Source of the DNA: a virus
Reading direction: 5' to 3' (one strand)
IMG/VR virus record: IMGVR_UViG_3300042988_001110
Coordinates: 1 to 20,232 of that record
DNA length: 20,232 nucleotides
Part shown: one piece after another, positions 6,691-12,319 of the stretch
Numbering within the stretch: position 1 is the first letter of the stretch
How the letters are laid out: every line of letters starts with the position of its first letter
Made by a program: the position numbers and the translations under genes
Notes under the pieces: generated by a model
Told to the model about the DNA's origin: nothing
The model's input: only the letters and a program-made list of their open reading frames with translations
Database searches by the model: none

Positions 6691-7941
6691 ATGAACGCGA
6701 CCTACACCATCAACGAGACCGATGTTGCGCAGTTCCACAAGCTGGTCGAGAACGCGAACAAGAAGGCGGCGAAGGTGGGCGCGACCCCCTACACCGTGAC
6801 GGTCGGCAAGCCGTTCGCGCGGGAGTACATGCACCGCAACCGTCGCTACACGGAAATTGTGGTGGAGGTCACGATTGTGGGCACCACCCCCAAGTTCAAC
6901 GGGTGGAAGCTGGTCGGCGTGGTGAGCCCCCTCAAGACGGACTCGGGCGAGCTTCTGCCCCTCGTGACGACGGTCCCCGGCGAGCACGTCAAGACGGCCG
7001 CGCAGAGCCGTGACCCGCTGTGGTGCGACCACTGCAAGGTCCGCCGTGACCGCCTCGAAAGCTTCATCGTGGCCCACGAGGACGGCTCGGAGAAGCAGGT
7101 GGGCCGTAACTGCCTCAAGGATTTCTTGGGCGACGACCGCATGTCCCCGGCCGGTCTGGCGGGCCTCATGAACACCCTGTCGGCCATCAGCGACAAGGTC
7201 ACCGAGTGGCACAAGGGGCCCCGCCAGTTCTCGGCCACCAGCCTCAACCTCGTGCTGGCGTGCAGCATTTCGGCCATCCGCGCGTACGGCTGGGTGTCGA
7301 GCAAGGAAGCGTACGTCACGGGCAAGACGGCGACCAAGACCCGCGTGAACGAGATTCTGTACTCGTTCGTCGCCGCGCCGGACTGCTCGGACCTCACGGC
7401 CGATGCCGCCCACGAAGAGGTCGTTCGCTGGGGCTACTCCCACAGCGCGGCCAACCTCCCCACGGCTGCGGACTTCGCTAAGGCCTCGGAATACCGCAAC
7501 AATCTCTCGGTCATGCTGGACGAAGAGCCCGAGGGCAACGAGTACATGGACGCCCTGCGCCTCCTGAACTACGTCGGTGCGGTCAACCCGAAGGCCATGG
7601 GTATCGCGGCGAGCATCGTGGCGACCGTGGACCGTAAGATGGGTGTCGAGACCAACCCCATCAAGGCCATCCTGACGAAGGCTCAGGCCACCAGCAAGCA
7701 CGTTGGCGAGCCCAAGAAGCGCATGGAGTTCTCGGGGGTTACCTTCATCGAGAACTTCCAGACCTCGACTGGCATGACCGTTGCTACGTTCGTGACCGCC
7801 GACGGCAACGTGCTCAAGGCGTTCAGCCACCAGACCCTGAACCCCGGCCAGAAGGTCAACCTGAAGGCCACGGTGGTCCGCCACGACACCTTCAAGGGCG
7901 CGAACCAGACTGTGGTGAACCGCCCGGTGGTGACGAAGTAA
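6691..7941 (+). CDS. Zinc-motif and OB-like nucleic-acid-binding candidate
   Basis: The protein has 416 aa from the ATG 7 nt after the -10 box; the frame extends 12 codons further upstream but into the promoter. Residues about 111-146 read WCDHCKVRRDR, then ESFIV, then QVGRNCLKDFLG, giving C112, C115 and C141 as likely metal ligands with a fourth unclear. The C-terminal ~70 residues (GQKVNLKATVVRHDTFKG, then NQTVVNRPVV) look like an OB-type beta barrel. I recall this combination in uncharacterised phage and plasmid proteins, but no function is established. The N-terminal ~100 residues are alpha/beta with basic patches. Nucleic acid binding is inference. It is the largest early gene besides rtcB and has a dedicated strong promoter. 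Confidence 0.75.
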   Translation: MNATYTINETDVAQFHKLVENANKKAAKVGATPYTVTVGKPFAREYMHRNRRYTEIVVEVTIVGTTPKFNGWKLVGVVSPLKTDSGELLPLVTTVPGEHVKTAAQSRDPLWCDHCKVRRDRLESFIVAHEDGSEKQVGRNCLKDFLGDDRMSPAGLAGLMNTLSAISDKVTEWHKGPRQFSATSLNLVLACSISAIRAYGWVSSKEAYVTGKTATKTRVNEILYSFVAAPDCSDLTADAAHEEVVRWGYSHSAANLPTAADFAKASEYRNNLSVMLDEEPEGNEYMDALRLLNYVGAVNPKAMGIAASIVATVDRKMGVETNPIKAILTKAQATSKHVGEPKKRMEFSGVTFIENFQTSTGMTVATFVTADGNVLKAFSHQTLNPGQKVNLKATVVRHDTFKGANQTVVNRPVVTK

Positions 7942-7946
7942 TTGAA

Positions 7947-7975
7947 TTGACATGGGGCGGGGGGCATGAGATAAG
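7947..7975 (+). promoter_or_regulatory. Promoter TTGACA-17-GATAAG for membrane-protein pair
   Basis: A consensus -35 box (TTGACA) and GATAAG -10 box are spaced 17 bp, starting 5 nt after the previous stop. It drives the two small membrane protein genes through the leader at 7976. Confidence 0.7.
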
Positions 7976-8007
7976 GCTCCCCGCCTCGCAGTTGAAAGGA
8001 AAACAAA
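7976..8007 (+). promoter_or_regulatory. Conserved 5' leader with CTCGCAGT box and RBS
   Basis: This is a 32-nt leader of the same length and plan as 4940-4971: CCCCGCCTCGCAGT, then a GAAAGGAAAA ribosome binding site before ATG. The promoter spacers differ, so the leader is conserved apart from its promoter. Confidence 0.55.
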
Positions 8008-8169
8008 ATGAAGAATCTTTTTGGGGGTGTGTCGGTCGTAGCCCTGTTTGTCGTTACCGTCGCCGTGGCCTTGCTGGTCGGTCCGGTGCTGGTCATGTAC
8101 CTTTGGAACTGGCTCATGCCCACCTGTTCGGGCTGCCCGAAATCGGCCTTTGCGAAGCGTTCGGGTTGA
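8008..8169 (+). CDS. Small membrane protein, apparently frameshifted
   Basis: As read, this encodes 53 aa with a good GAAAGGA site. It starts MKNLFGGVSVVALFVV with one strong membrane helix (residues ~8-32) and LWNWLMP at residues 32-38. The remaining 15 residues (TCSGCPKSAFAKRSG) do not fit a membrane protein. The next gene has LWNAAMPALGLPELG at the same place, and GLPEIG is encoded here one frame back (8121-8219). One missing C in the CCC run near 8119-8121 would explain this. The intact form would have about 70 aa and two membrane helices. Small proteins with a WNWLMP-(L)FGLPEI core occur in many phages and bacteria (from memory); their function is unknown. Confidence 0.55.
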   Translation: MKNLFGGVSVVALFVVTVAVALLVGPVLVMYLWNWLMPTCSGCPKSAFAKRSG

Positions 8170-8219
8170 CAGTCCTGTTCGGCATTTTCACTGGCGGCGG
8201 TTACAGCAGCACCAAGTAA
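8121..8219 (+). pseudogene. Out-of-frame C-terminal half of the small membrane protein
   Basis: This frame, one base back from the preceding entry, reads HLFGLPEIGLCEAFGLTVLF and ends at TAA 8217-8219, 11 nt before the next gene's ATG. It aligns with GLPELGFFQSLCLLWLAETLF of the neighbour. No start codon or ribosome binding site serves it separately. Sequencing error, real mutation or translational frameshifting are all possible; there is no standard slippery heptamer. Confidence 0.6.
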
Positions 8220-8230
8220 AGGAAAGACAA

Positions 8231-8422
8231 ATGGACGAAAAAACGCAGGACACCGTAGCCATTCTTGTCACCGCTGTTGCCATTTCGGTGCTTCGCGGCT
8301 GGGCCACAATGATTCTCTGGAATGCGGCAATGCCAGCTTTGGGGCTTCCGGAGTTGGGCTTTTTCCAGTCCTTGTGCCTGCTGTGGTTGGCGGAAACGCT
8401 GTTTATCCGCGAAAAGGCTTGA
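8231..8422 (+). CDS. Small membrane protein, paralogue of the preceding gene
   Basis: The protein has 63 aa from an ATG with a GGAAAG site 6-8 nt upstream. The sequence is MDEKTQDTVAILVTAVA, a membrane helix, then MILWNAAMPALGLPELG and a second hydrophobic helix (SLCLLWLAETLF) with a basic end. Two helices suggest a hairpin in the inner membrane. It is a tandem paralogue of the frameshifted gene before it and is probably co-transcribed from 7947. Its TGA stop is inside the next -35 box. A role in envelope modification or superinfection blocking is conceivable but unsupported. Confidence 0.7.
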   Translation: MDEKTQDTVAILVTAVAISVLRGWATMILWNAAMPALGLPELGFFQSLCLLWLAETLFIREKA

Positions 8423-8446
8423 CGGACGACCAACAAAAAAGATAAA
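8419..8446 (+). promoter_or_regulatory. Promoter for HD hydrolase gene
   Basis: TTGACG is followed after 16 bp by GATAAA (or after 17 bp by ATAAAA). The ATG at 8456 lies 8-9 nt downstream, so the leader is 0-3 nt at most. The TGA stop of the 63-aa gene is embedded in the -35 box. Confidence 0.7.
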
Positions 8447-8455
8447 ACGCTATCC

Positions 8456-8995
8456 ATGAACCCCAACGACCTTATCGGTTTCGCCAGAGACTTCGCATCC
8501 ATCACCCACGCCCAGACCGGCCAGACATACGACGGAAAGCCCTATTCCGCACATCTGGAGGACGTGGTAGAGGTGTTGATGCGGTTTGGCGAGACCGATA
8601 AGGTCACGCTGGCGGCGGGGTACCTCCACGACGTTGTGGAGGACGCCGGGGTGAAGATTTCGACCATCGAGGACCTGTTCGGCCCGAAGGTCGCGACGCT
8701 GGTGGGAGCCCTGACGGACGAGCCCGGAGCGAACCGGAAAGAGCGCAAGGCTGCGACTTACCCCAAGATTCGTGCCACCCCCGGTGCCGTCATGCTGAAG
8801 CTGGCGGACCGAATCGCCAATCTCGAAAACGGTCTCAAGACCAAGAACAAGCGCATGGTTCTGATGTATTCCAAGGAACACTTTGGGTTCGAAATGGCTC
8901 TGCGTCGCCTCGACGACCCCGAAATCGTCCACCGTATGTGGAACCACGCGGCGCATTTGATGGTCCGTGCGGCAACCGAACTGGAGATTCGCTAA
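8456..8995 (+). CDS. SpoT/Mesh1-type HD hydrolase (ppGpp hydrolase-like)
   Basis: The protein has 179 aa, about the size of stand-alone Mesh1-like (p)ppGpp 3'-pyrophosphohydrolases. The HD metal and catalytic motifs are present: H33 in KPYSAHLEDVV, H58-D59 in GYLHDVVEDAG with E62-D63, and D118 with N122 in KLADRIANLENG. FGPKVATLVGAL is the conserved helix between them. No synthetase domain is attached. The expected reaction is removal of the 3'-diphosphate from ppGpp or a related metabolite, which would lower the stringent response during infection (inference). Other HD phosphohydrolase substrates cannot be excluded. The gene starts directly at its own promoter and its stop overlaps the next start (TAATG). 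Confidence 0.85.
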   Translation: MNPNDLIGFARDFASITHAQTGQTYDGKPYSAHLEDVVEVLMRFGETDKVTLAAGYLHDVVEDAGVKISTIEDLFGPKVATLVGALTDEPGANRKERKAATYPKIRATPGAVMLKLADRIANLENGLKTKNKRMVLMYSKEHFGFEMALRRLDDPEIVHRMWNHAAHLMVRAATELEIR

Positions 8996-9549
8996 TGAAG
9001 ACCTGCATGATTGGCAATACCCGCATGGAACTGGAAGACTGGGGCGGCGTTCTCCGATTCCGGGCCGACCCCCTCGTCCGCGCCGTTATCCAAGACTTGG
9101 ACGTCAACAGGTTCACTCTTCGGTTCCTCAGGAGTCAGGGTACCGCAAACGAGATTTCCGTTGAGCAATTCCTTGTCTTTTTGGCGCGGGGAGGGCGCAG
9201 TGTTTCCGGACTCCGAGACACAGAAGACTCGCTCGTCGGAATGAACGAGTCCATTTTTGGAGAAAACGCGCCCTCGATTATCGGGCCCATCGAGGAAAAC
9301 GAGGACCCGATGGTGCCAAGGAACGTTGGCGGCATTTCGATTCGTGTGTATGGGTTGCCGAGGGCGGGCAAGACCACAGTCGCACTGCTAATCGAAACTA
9401 TGCTTTGCAAGTTGGGGGTTCGTAGCGTATCCTTCACGGACCCGGACAATCTACCGAGCGATGTACTGGACCGCCTTGAAGACAACGCTGCCGAGACGTT
9501 GAACAAAAAGAACATTGTCATCGAAGAAGTTTGCCTTAAGAAGGGCTAA
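8995..9549 (+). CDS. Small P-loop NTPase-like protein
   Basis: The protein has 184 aa from the ATG overlapping the previous stop. The C-terminal ~70 residues contain a strand and Walker A motif SIRVYGLPRAGKTTVALLIE (G120-T127), a helix, GVRSVSFTDPD, and a final strand NIVIEEV that may be the Walker B position. The domain is far shorter than usual kinases or ATPases, so it may be a minimal P-loop protein of the kind common in phages. The first ~110 residues (RMELEDWGGVLRFRADPLVR onward) are unrelated to anything I recognise. It is coupled with the HD hydrolase upstream and rtcB is 1 nt downstream, so the three form one transcript. Nucleotide binding is likely; the substrate is unknown. Confidence 0.7.
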   Translation: MKTCMIGNTRMELEDWGGVLRFRADPLVRAVIQDLDVNRFTLRFLRSQGTANEISVEQFLVFLARGGRSVSGLRDTEDSLVGMNESIFGENAPSIIGPIEENEDPMVPRNVGGISIRVYGLPRAGKTTVALLIETMLCKLGVRSVSFTDPDNLPSDVLDRLEDNAAETLNKKNIVIEEVCLKKG

Positions 9550-9550
9550 T

Positions 9551-10837
9551 ATGAACTACGAAGTGACCAAGGACGAATCTGGTGTCCCCATCAAGTCTTG
9601 GACCAAGGGCGTTCCTTTCGAAGACGAAGCTCGCGCTCAGCTAATCCGCGCTTCCAAGCTCCCCTTCTTGTACAGACACATTGCCGTTATGCCCGATGTT
9701 CACGGCGGGAAAGGCTGCACTATCGGGTCCGTGATAGCAACGCGCAAAGTGCTGGTGCCCGCTTTTACGGGCGTGGATATTGGATGCGGGATGGTTGCAG
9801 TCAAGACCGACCTCAAGGCGTCAGACCTGCCTGACGACCTCTCGGGACTGCGAACGGCCATTGAAGCCGCTGTTCCCCACGGTGGCCCCGGAGAAGTCGG
9901 TTCGTGGGATGCCATGGGGCCGGATTACCCCCGGTATCGCGACCTGTTCACCCAGTACAAGACGTTGGTTGACAAGCACCCAGAAATCGAGTCTTCGTAT
10001 CTGGTCCGCCAGATGGGTACGCTAGGCACCGGTAACCACTTTGTTGAAGTTTGTCTTGACGAAGGAAAGTGCTCGTGCGACGGCGGCTCGGTTGACACGG
10101 GAATCGGATTCGAAAAGTGCGACGATTGTTCGGGAACCGGAACTCGGGACCCCTCAGTCTGGGTCATGCTGCACTCGGGGTCTCGCGGACCCGGCAACCG
10201 CATCGGCAGCTTTTTCATCGAAAAGGCCAAGGAGGAAATGCGTCGGTGGTTTGTTAACCTGCCCGACCAAGACCTCGCCTACCTGCCTGAGGGCTCGCAG
10301 TATTACAGCGACTATGTAGCTGCCGTTTCGTGGGCGCAGGATTACGCGATGAAGAACCGCGAAACCATGCTCGAAAACACGTTGATGGCAATCACCCACA
10401 CCCTTGGTCGTACCACCAAGACCTTTGGTGATACGGCAGTCAACTGCCATCACAATTACATAGCCCTCGAAAACCACTTCGGGGACAACGTTTGGGTGAC
10501 GCGTAAGGGGGCCGTACGTGCCCGTCTGGGCGACCTCGGAATCATTCCGGGTTCGATGGGCGCACGGAGCTACATCGTTCGCGGGCTGGGCAACAAGGAC
10601 AGTTTTACGTCATGTTCTCACGGGGCTGGCCGCAAAATGTCCCGCGCCGAGGCGAAGCGTAGGTTCACGCTGGCCGACCATGCGGCGGCTACTCAGGGTG
10701 TGGAGTGCCGCAAGGACTCAACGGTCATTGACGAAACCCCCGGAGCTTACAAGGATATCGATACCGTCATGGCGGCTCAGTCCGACCTTGTCGAGCCTGT
10801 CGCCATCCTGAAGCAGATTCTTTGTGTGAAGGGTTGA
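9551..10837 (+). CDS. rtcB: RtcB RNA ligase with Cys-rich insertion
   Basis: The protein has 428 aa from the ATG 1 nt after the previous stop; bacterial RtcB has about 400. Family motifs are all present: MPDVHGGKGCTIGSV (48-61), GVDIGCGM with metal ligand C79, GTGNHFVEV with H163, MLHSGSRGPGNRIG with H208, NCHHNY around 298-303, and SCSHGAGRKMSR with the GMP-accepting H357. RtcB joins 2',3'-cyclic phosphate (or 3'-phosphate) and 5'-OH RNA ends using GTP and Mn2+. Residues ~172-200 are an insertion with C174, C176, C190 and C193, including DnaJ-like CDDCSGTGT, a possible zinc site. Infection use would be repair of tRNA or rRNA cut by host nucleases (inference). Its TGA stop is embedded in the next promoter. 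Confidence 0.97.
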   Translation: MNYEVTKDESGVPIKSWTKGVPFEDEARAQLIRASKLPFLYRHIAVMPDVHGGKGCTIGSVIATRKVLVPAFTGVDIGCGMVAVKTDLKASDLPDDLSGLRTAIEAAVPHGGPGEVGSWDAMGPDYPRYRDLFTQYKTLVDKHPEIESSYLVRQMGTLGTGNHFVEVCLDEGKCSCDGGSVDTGIGFEKCDDCSGTGTRDPSVWVMLHSGSRGPGNRIGSFFIEKAKEEMRRWFVNLPDQDLAYLPEGSQYYSDYVAAVSWAQDYAMKNRETMLENTLMAITHTLGRTTKTFGDTAVNCHHNYIALENHFGDNVWVTRKGAVRARLGDLGIIPGSMGARSYIVRGLGNKDSFTSCSHGAGRKMSRAEAKRRFTLADHAAATQGVECRKDSTVIDETPGAYKDIDTVMAAQSDLVEPVAILKQILCVKG

Positions 10838-10862
10838 CGGGCGGCACCTCAAATGATAGAAA
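10834..10862 (+). promoter_or_regulatory. Promoter for leaderless 75-aa gene
   Basis: TTGACG contains the rtcB stop codon. TAGAAA lies 17 bp downstream (or GATAGA at 15 bp), and the ATG at 10869 is only 6 nt beyond. The -10 box is weaker than in the other copies, but the geometry is the same. Confidence 0.6.
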
Positions 10863-10868
10863 GTCGGA

Positions 10869-11096
10869 ATGAGCTACTTCAAGTGCGGTGACCGAGTGGA
10901 ACTGAAGGAAAACTCAATCTACGCCCCGTATTTCAGTGTTCCTACGGGGGTTGTCGTGGGGTACGCAACGATGCAGTCGGGGGTTCCCTGCGTGCTTATC
11001 GACATGGACGAGCGAGCCAAGTCACTGGGGGCGTCGATTTCCGTAGTTTTTACCCGCCACCTCGTGGTTCCGATGGACACTGTCAAGCCCCTGTAA
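10869..11096 (+). CDS. Small SH3-like protein of unknown function
   Basis: The protein has 75 aa: FKCGDRVELKENSIYAPYFS, then PTGVVVGYATMQSGVPCVLI and FTRHLVVPMDTVKPL. The opening GDRVELKE and the GxVVGY step resemble small SH3-like barrels, which in phages often bind nucleic acid or a host partner. This is a fold impression, not a recognised family. There is no Shine-Dalgarno site; the start follows the promoter directly. Confidence 0.65.
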   Translation: MSYFKCGDRVELKENSIYAPYFSVPTGVVVGYATMQSGVPCVLIDMDERAKSLGASISVVFTRHLVVPMDTVKPL

Positions 11097-11100
11097 TCTA
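11093..11100 (+). promoter_or_regulatory. GTAATCTA motif before structured RNA
   Basis: This plus-strand copy of the octamer found before leftward late genes overlaps the stop codon of the 75-aa gene. If TAATCT acts as a -10 box, transcription would start near the beginning of the folded region at 11102. No good -35 box is visible. Confidence 0.25.
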
Positions 11101-11101
11101 G

Positions 11102-11195
11102 TCCGCAGTCCCGGCCCTGTGGGACTCCGAGATAGCCCTATCTGGAAGGGGTAGGCGAGCTAATCTCGGGCCCACAGGCCCTAAGGTGGTGCGGA
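11102..11195 (+). ncRNA. Strongly folded 5' leader or structured RNA
   Basis: Three nested inverted repeats fit one stem: TCCGCA (11102-11107) with TGCGGA (11190-11195), CCTGTGGG (11116-11123) with CCCACAGG (11171-11178), and CCGAGAT (11127-11133) with ATCTCGG (11163-11169). A small hairpin lies inside (about 11136-11142 with 11150-11156). The last stem base touches the ATG at 11196, and the AAGGTGG ribosome binding site (11183-11189) lies in the internal loop. There is no U-run, so it is not a standard terminator. It may regulate translation of the next gene or be an independent RNA. I match it to no known riboswitch or tRNA. Confidence 0.6.
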
Positions 11196-11399
11196 ATGGA
11201 TAACGACATAGATTTGTTGCACTTTTGCATTAAGCAGGGCGTGAGTGAACACCGCGACCTGCGAGAGTTCACCACGGAGCTAAGGTCTTTGTTTCTGGAG
11301 GCGGTTATGGCCCTCGAAAACGAAGACAAAGCTTCGGAATTGCTGGAAAAATTCAACAAAGCCAAGGAAAAGCACCCGTGCTCCGTCTCGTTCAAGTGA
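11196..11399 (+). CDS. Small helical acidic protein of unknown function
   Basis: The protein has 67 aa with predicted helices throughout: DNDIDLLHFCIKQG, RDLREFTTELRSLFLEAVMA and ASELLEKFNKAKEK. No membrane segment is seen. Its AAGGTGG site, 6 nt before ATG, is enclosed by the folded region upstream, so translation may be controlled there. The end of the gene overlaps the next start. Function unknown. Confidence 0.65.
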   Translation: MDNDIDLLHFCIKQGVSEHRDLREFTTELRSLFLEAVMALENEDKASELLEKFNKAKEKHPCSVSFK

Positions 11400-11749
11400 C
11401 GCCCGATGATGTTGGAATCCTGATTGACCTTGTGGACATTTCTGACGGTGTGTCAGAGAAAGAGGCCATTTTGACGGCCCTTCGCCAGCTTGGGGGGTTC
11501 TTCAAGAAGAACCCGGATTCCAAGGGGGCACGGCTGACAATCCCGTTTGACCACTACGGGATGCTTCGAAAGGTCGTGGACGCTCCGTTCATGCCTGCTG
11601 ACGCGGAAATCCGTGGTATTCCGTTTGACCGTTACCTCGCTATGTGCGCCAGACTGGACCGAATTCGGTCGGCGTTCGATGCTCCTGAGGTTCTGGACCC
11701 CTCGTTTTTGTTTTACGGCAAGGCTCCCGACAGTTCGTACTTGAACTAA
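11378..11749 (+). CDS. Protein of unknown function
   Basis: The protein has 123 aa from GTG 11378, chosen because AAGGA lies 9-10 nt upstream. An alternative GTG at 11396 overlaps the previous stop (GTGA) but has no ribosome binding site. The sequence has helix-rich segments (SEKEAILTALRQLGGFF, FDRYLAMCARLDRIRSAF) and ends FLFYGKAPDSSYLN. No motif recognised. It is translationally coupled to the 67-aa gene. Confidence 0.65.
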   Translation: MLRLVQVTPDDVGILIDLVDISDGVSEKEAILTALRQLGGFFKKNPDSKGARLTIPFDHYGMLRKVVDAPFMPADAEIRGIPFDRYLAMCARLDRIRSAFDAPEVLDPSFLFYGKAPDSSYLN

Positions 11750-11769
11750 CGCCACTGATTTGATATAGT
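11741..11769 (+). promoter_or_regulatory. Promoter for RNase HI gene
   Basis: TTGAAC, 17 bp, TATAGT; the -35 box overlaps the last two codons of the preceding gene. The ATG at 11779 is 9 nt after the -10 box, giving a leader of about 2 nt. Confidence 0.7.
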
Positions 11770-11778
11770 CTTCAAATC

Positions 11779-12315
11779 ATGGCAAAGCTGATTAGCATCT
11801 ACAGCGACGGTTCCAGCGGCGGCGACTCAAAGGGCGCAATCGGCTGGGGCTTCATCGTGACGGACTGGGAAGACATTCTCGGTGCGGGGTCTGGCGGCGA
11901 GGTCGCTGGCACGAACAACGCTGCCGAGCTTTCCGGAGCCATTGCCGGTCTCCGTTTTGTTTTCGAGCACAAGCTCCACGAGGGCAACCTTGTGGAACTG
12001 GTGTCGGACAGCACCTACACTCTCGGGCTGGCCTCGGGGAACTTCGACCCCCAAAAAAACGTTGAACTGGCGGCCGAAATCCGTAGGCTGGCCATTCTGA
12101 CGGGTGCCCGAACCAAGTGGATTAAGGGGCACTCCAACGACATTTTCAACGACAAGGCCGACGAACTCGCTAAGGCCGCTCGTGATAAGATGTGTCCCGA
12201 CCCCAAGAAGAAGCGTCGCCACCGTCGGAGGGAGGAAAGACGCGCCAAGCGAGCAAAAGTCAAGGCCTTCCTCCGAGGCGAAATCTGGCGAGAACCCCTG
12301 AAAATCGAAAGGTAA
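11779..12315 (+). CDS. rnhA: Ribonuclease HI with basic C-terminal tail
   Basis: The protein has 178 aa. The RNase H fold spans residues ~1-135 with catalytic acidic residues D10 (IYSDGS), E50 (NNAAELSGAI), D77 (LVSDSTY) and D125 (DKADELA), plus KGHSN (H118) before the last one. It cuts RNA in RNA-DNA hybrids, in phages typically removing primers or degrading transcripts on DNA. Residues ~142-162 are an extremely basic tail (PKKKRRHRRREERRAKRAK) not found in E. coli-type enzymes, probably binding nucleic acid. It has its own promoter with almost no leader, and the ClpP-like gene follows after 4 nt. Confidence 0.95.
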   Translation: MAKLISIYSDGSSGGDSKGAIGWGFIVTDWEDILGAGSGGEVAGTNNAAELSGAIAGLRFVFEHKLHEGNLVELVSDSTYTLGLASGNFDPQKNVELAAEIRRLAILTGARTKWIKGHSNDIFNDKADELAKAARDKMCPDPKKKRRHRRREERRAKRAKVKAFLRGEIWREPLKIER

Positions 12316-12319
12316 CAAA

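Noticed and set aside
6580-7953. A 457-codon minus-strand frame opposite the zinc-motif gene
   Set aside because: It is a shadow of a GC-rich codon pattern; its protein is Val/Arg/His-rich with no motif, and the sense gene has a clear promoter.
8166-8194. TTGACA at 8166 as another promoter
   Set aside because: No -10 box occurs at 16-18 bp (the sequence there is CACTGG); the TTGACA lies in the frameshifted membrane protein gene.
11102-11195. The folded region as a tRNA or a Rho-independent terminator
   Set aside because: It lacks a T-arm GTTCRA consensus and a tRNA cloverleaf, and has no U-run after the stem.
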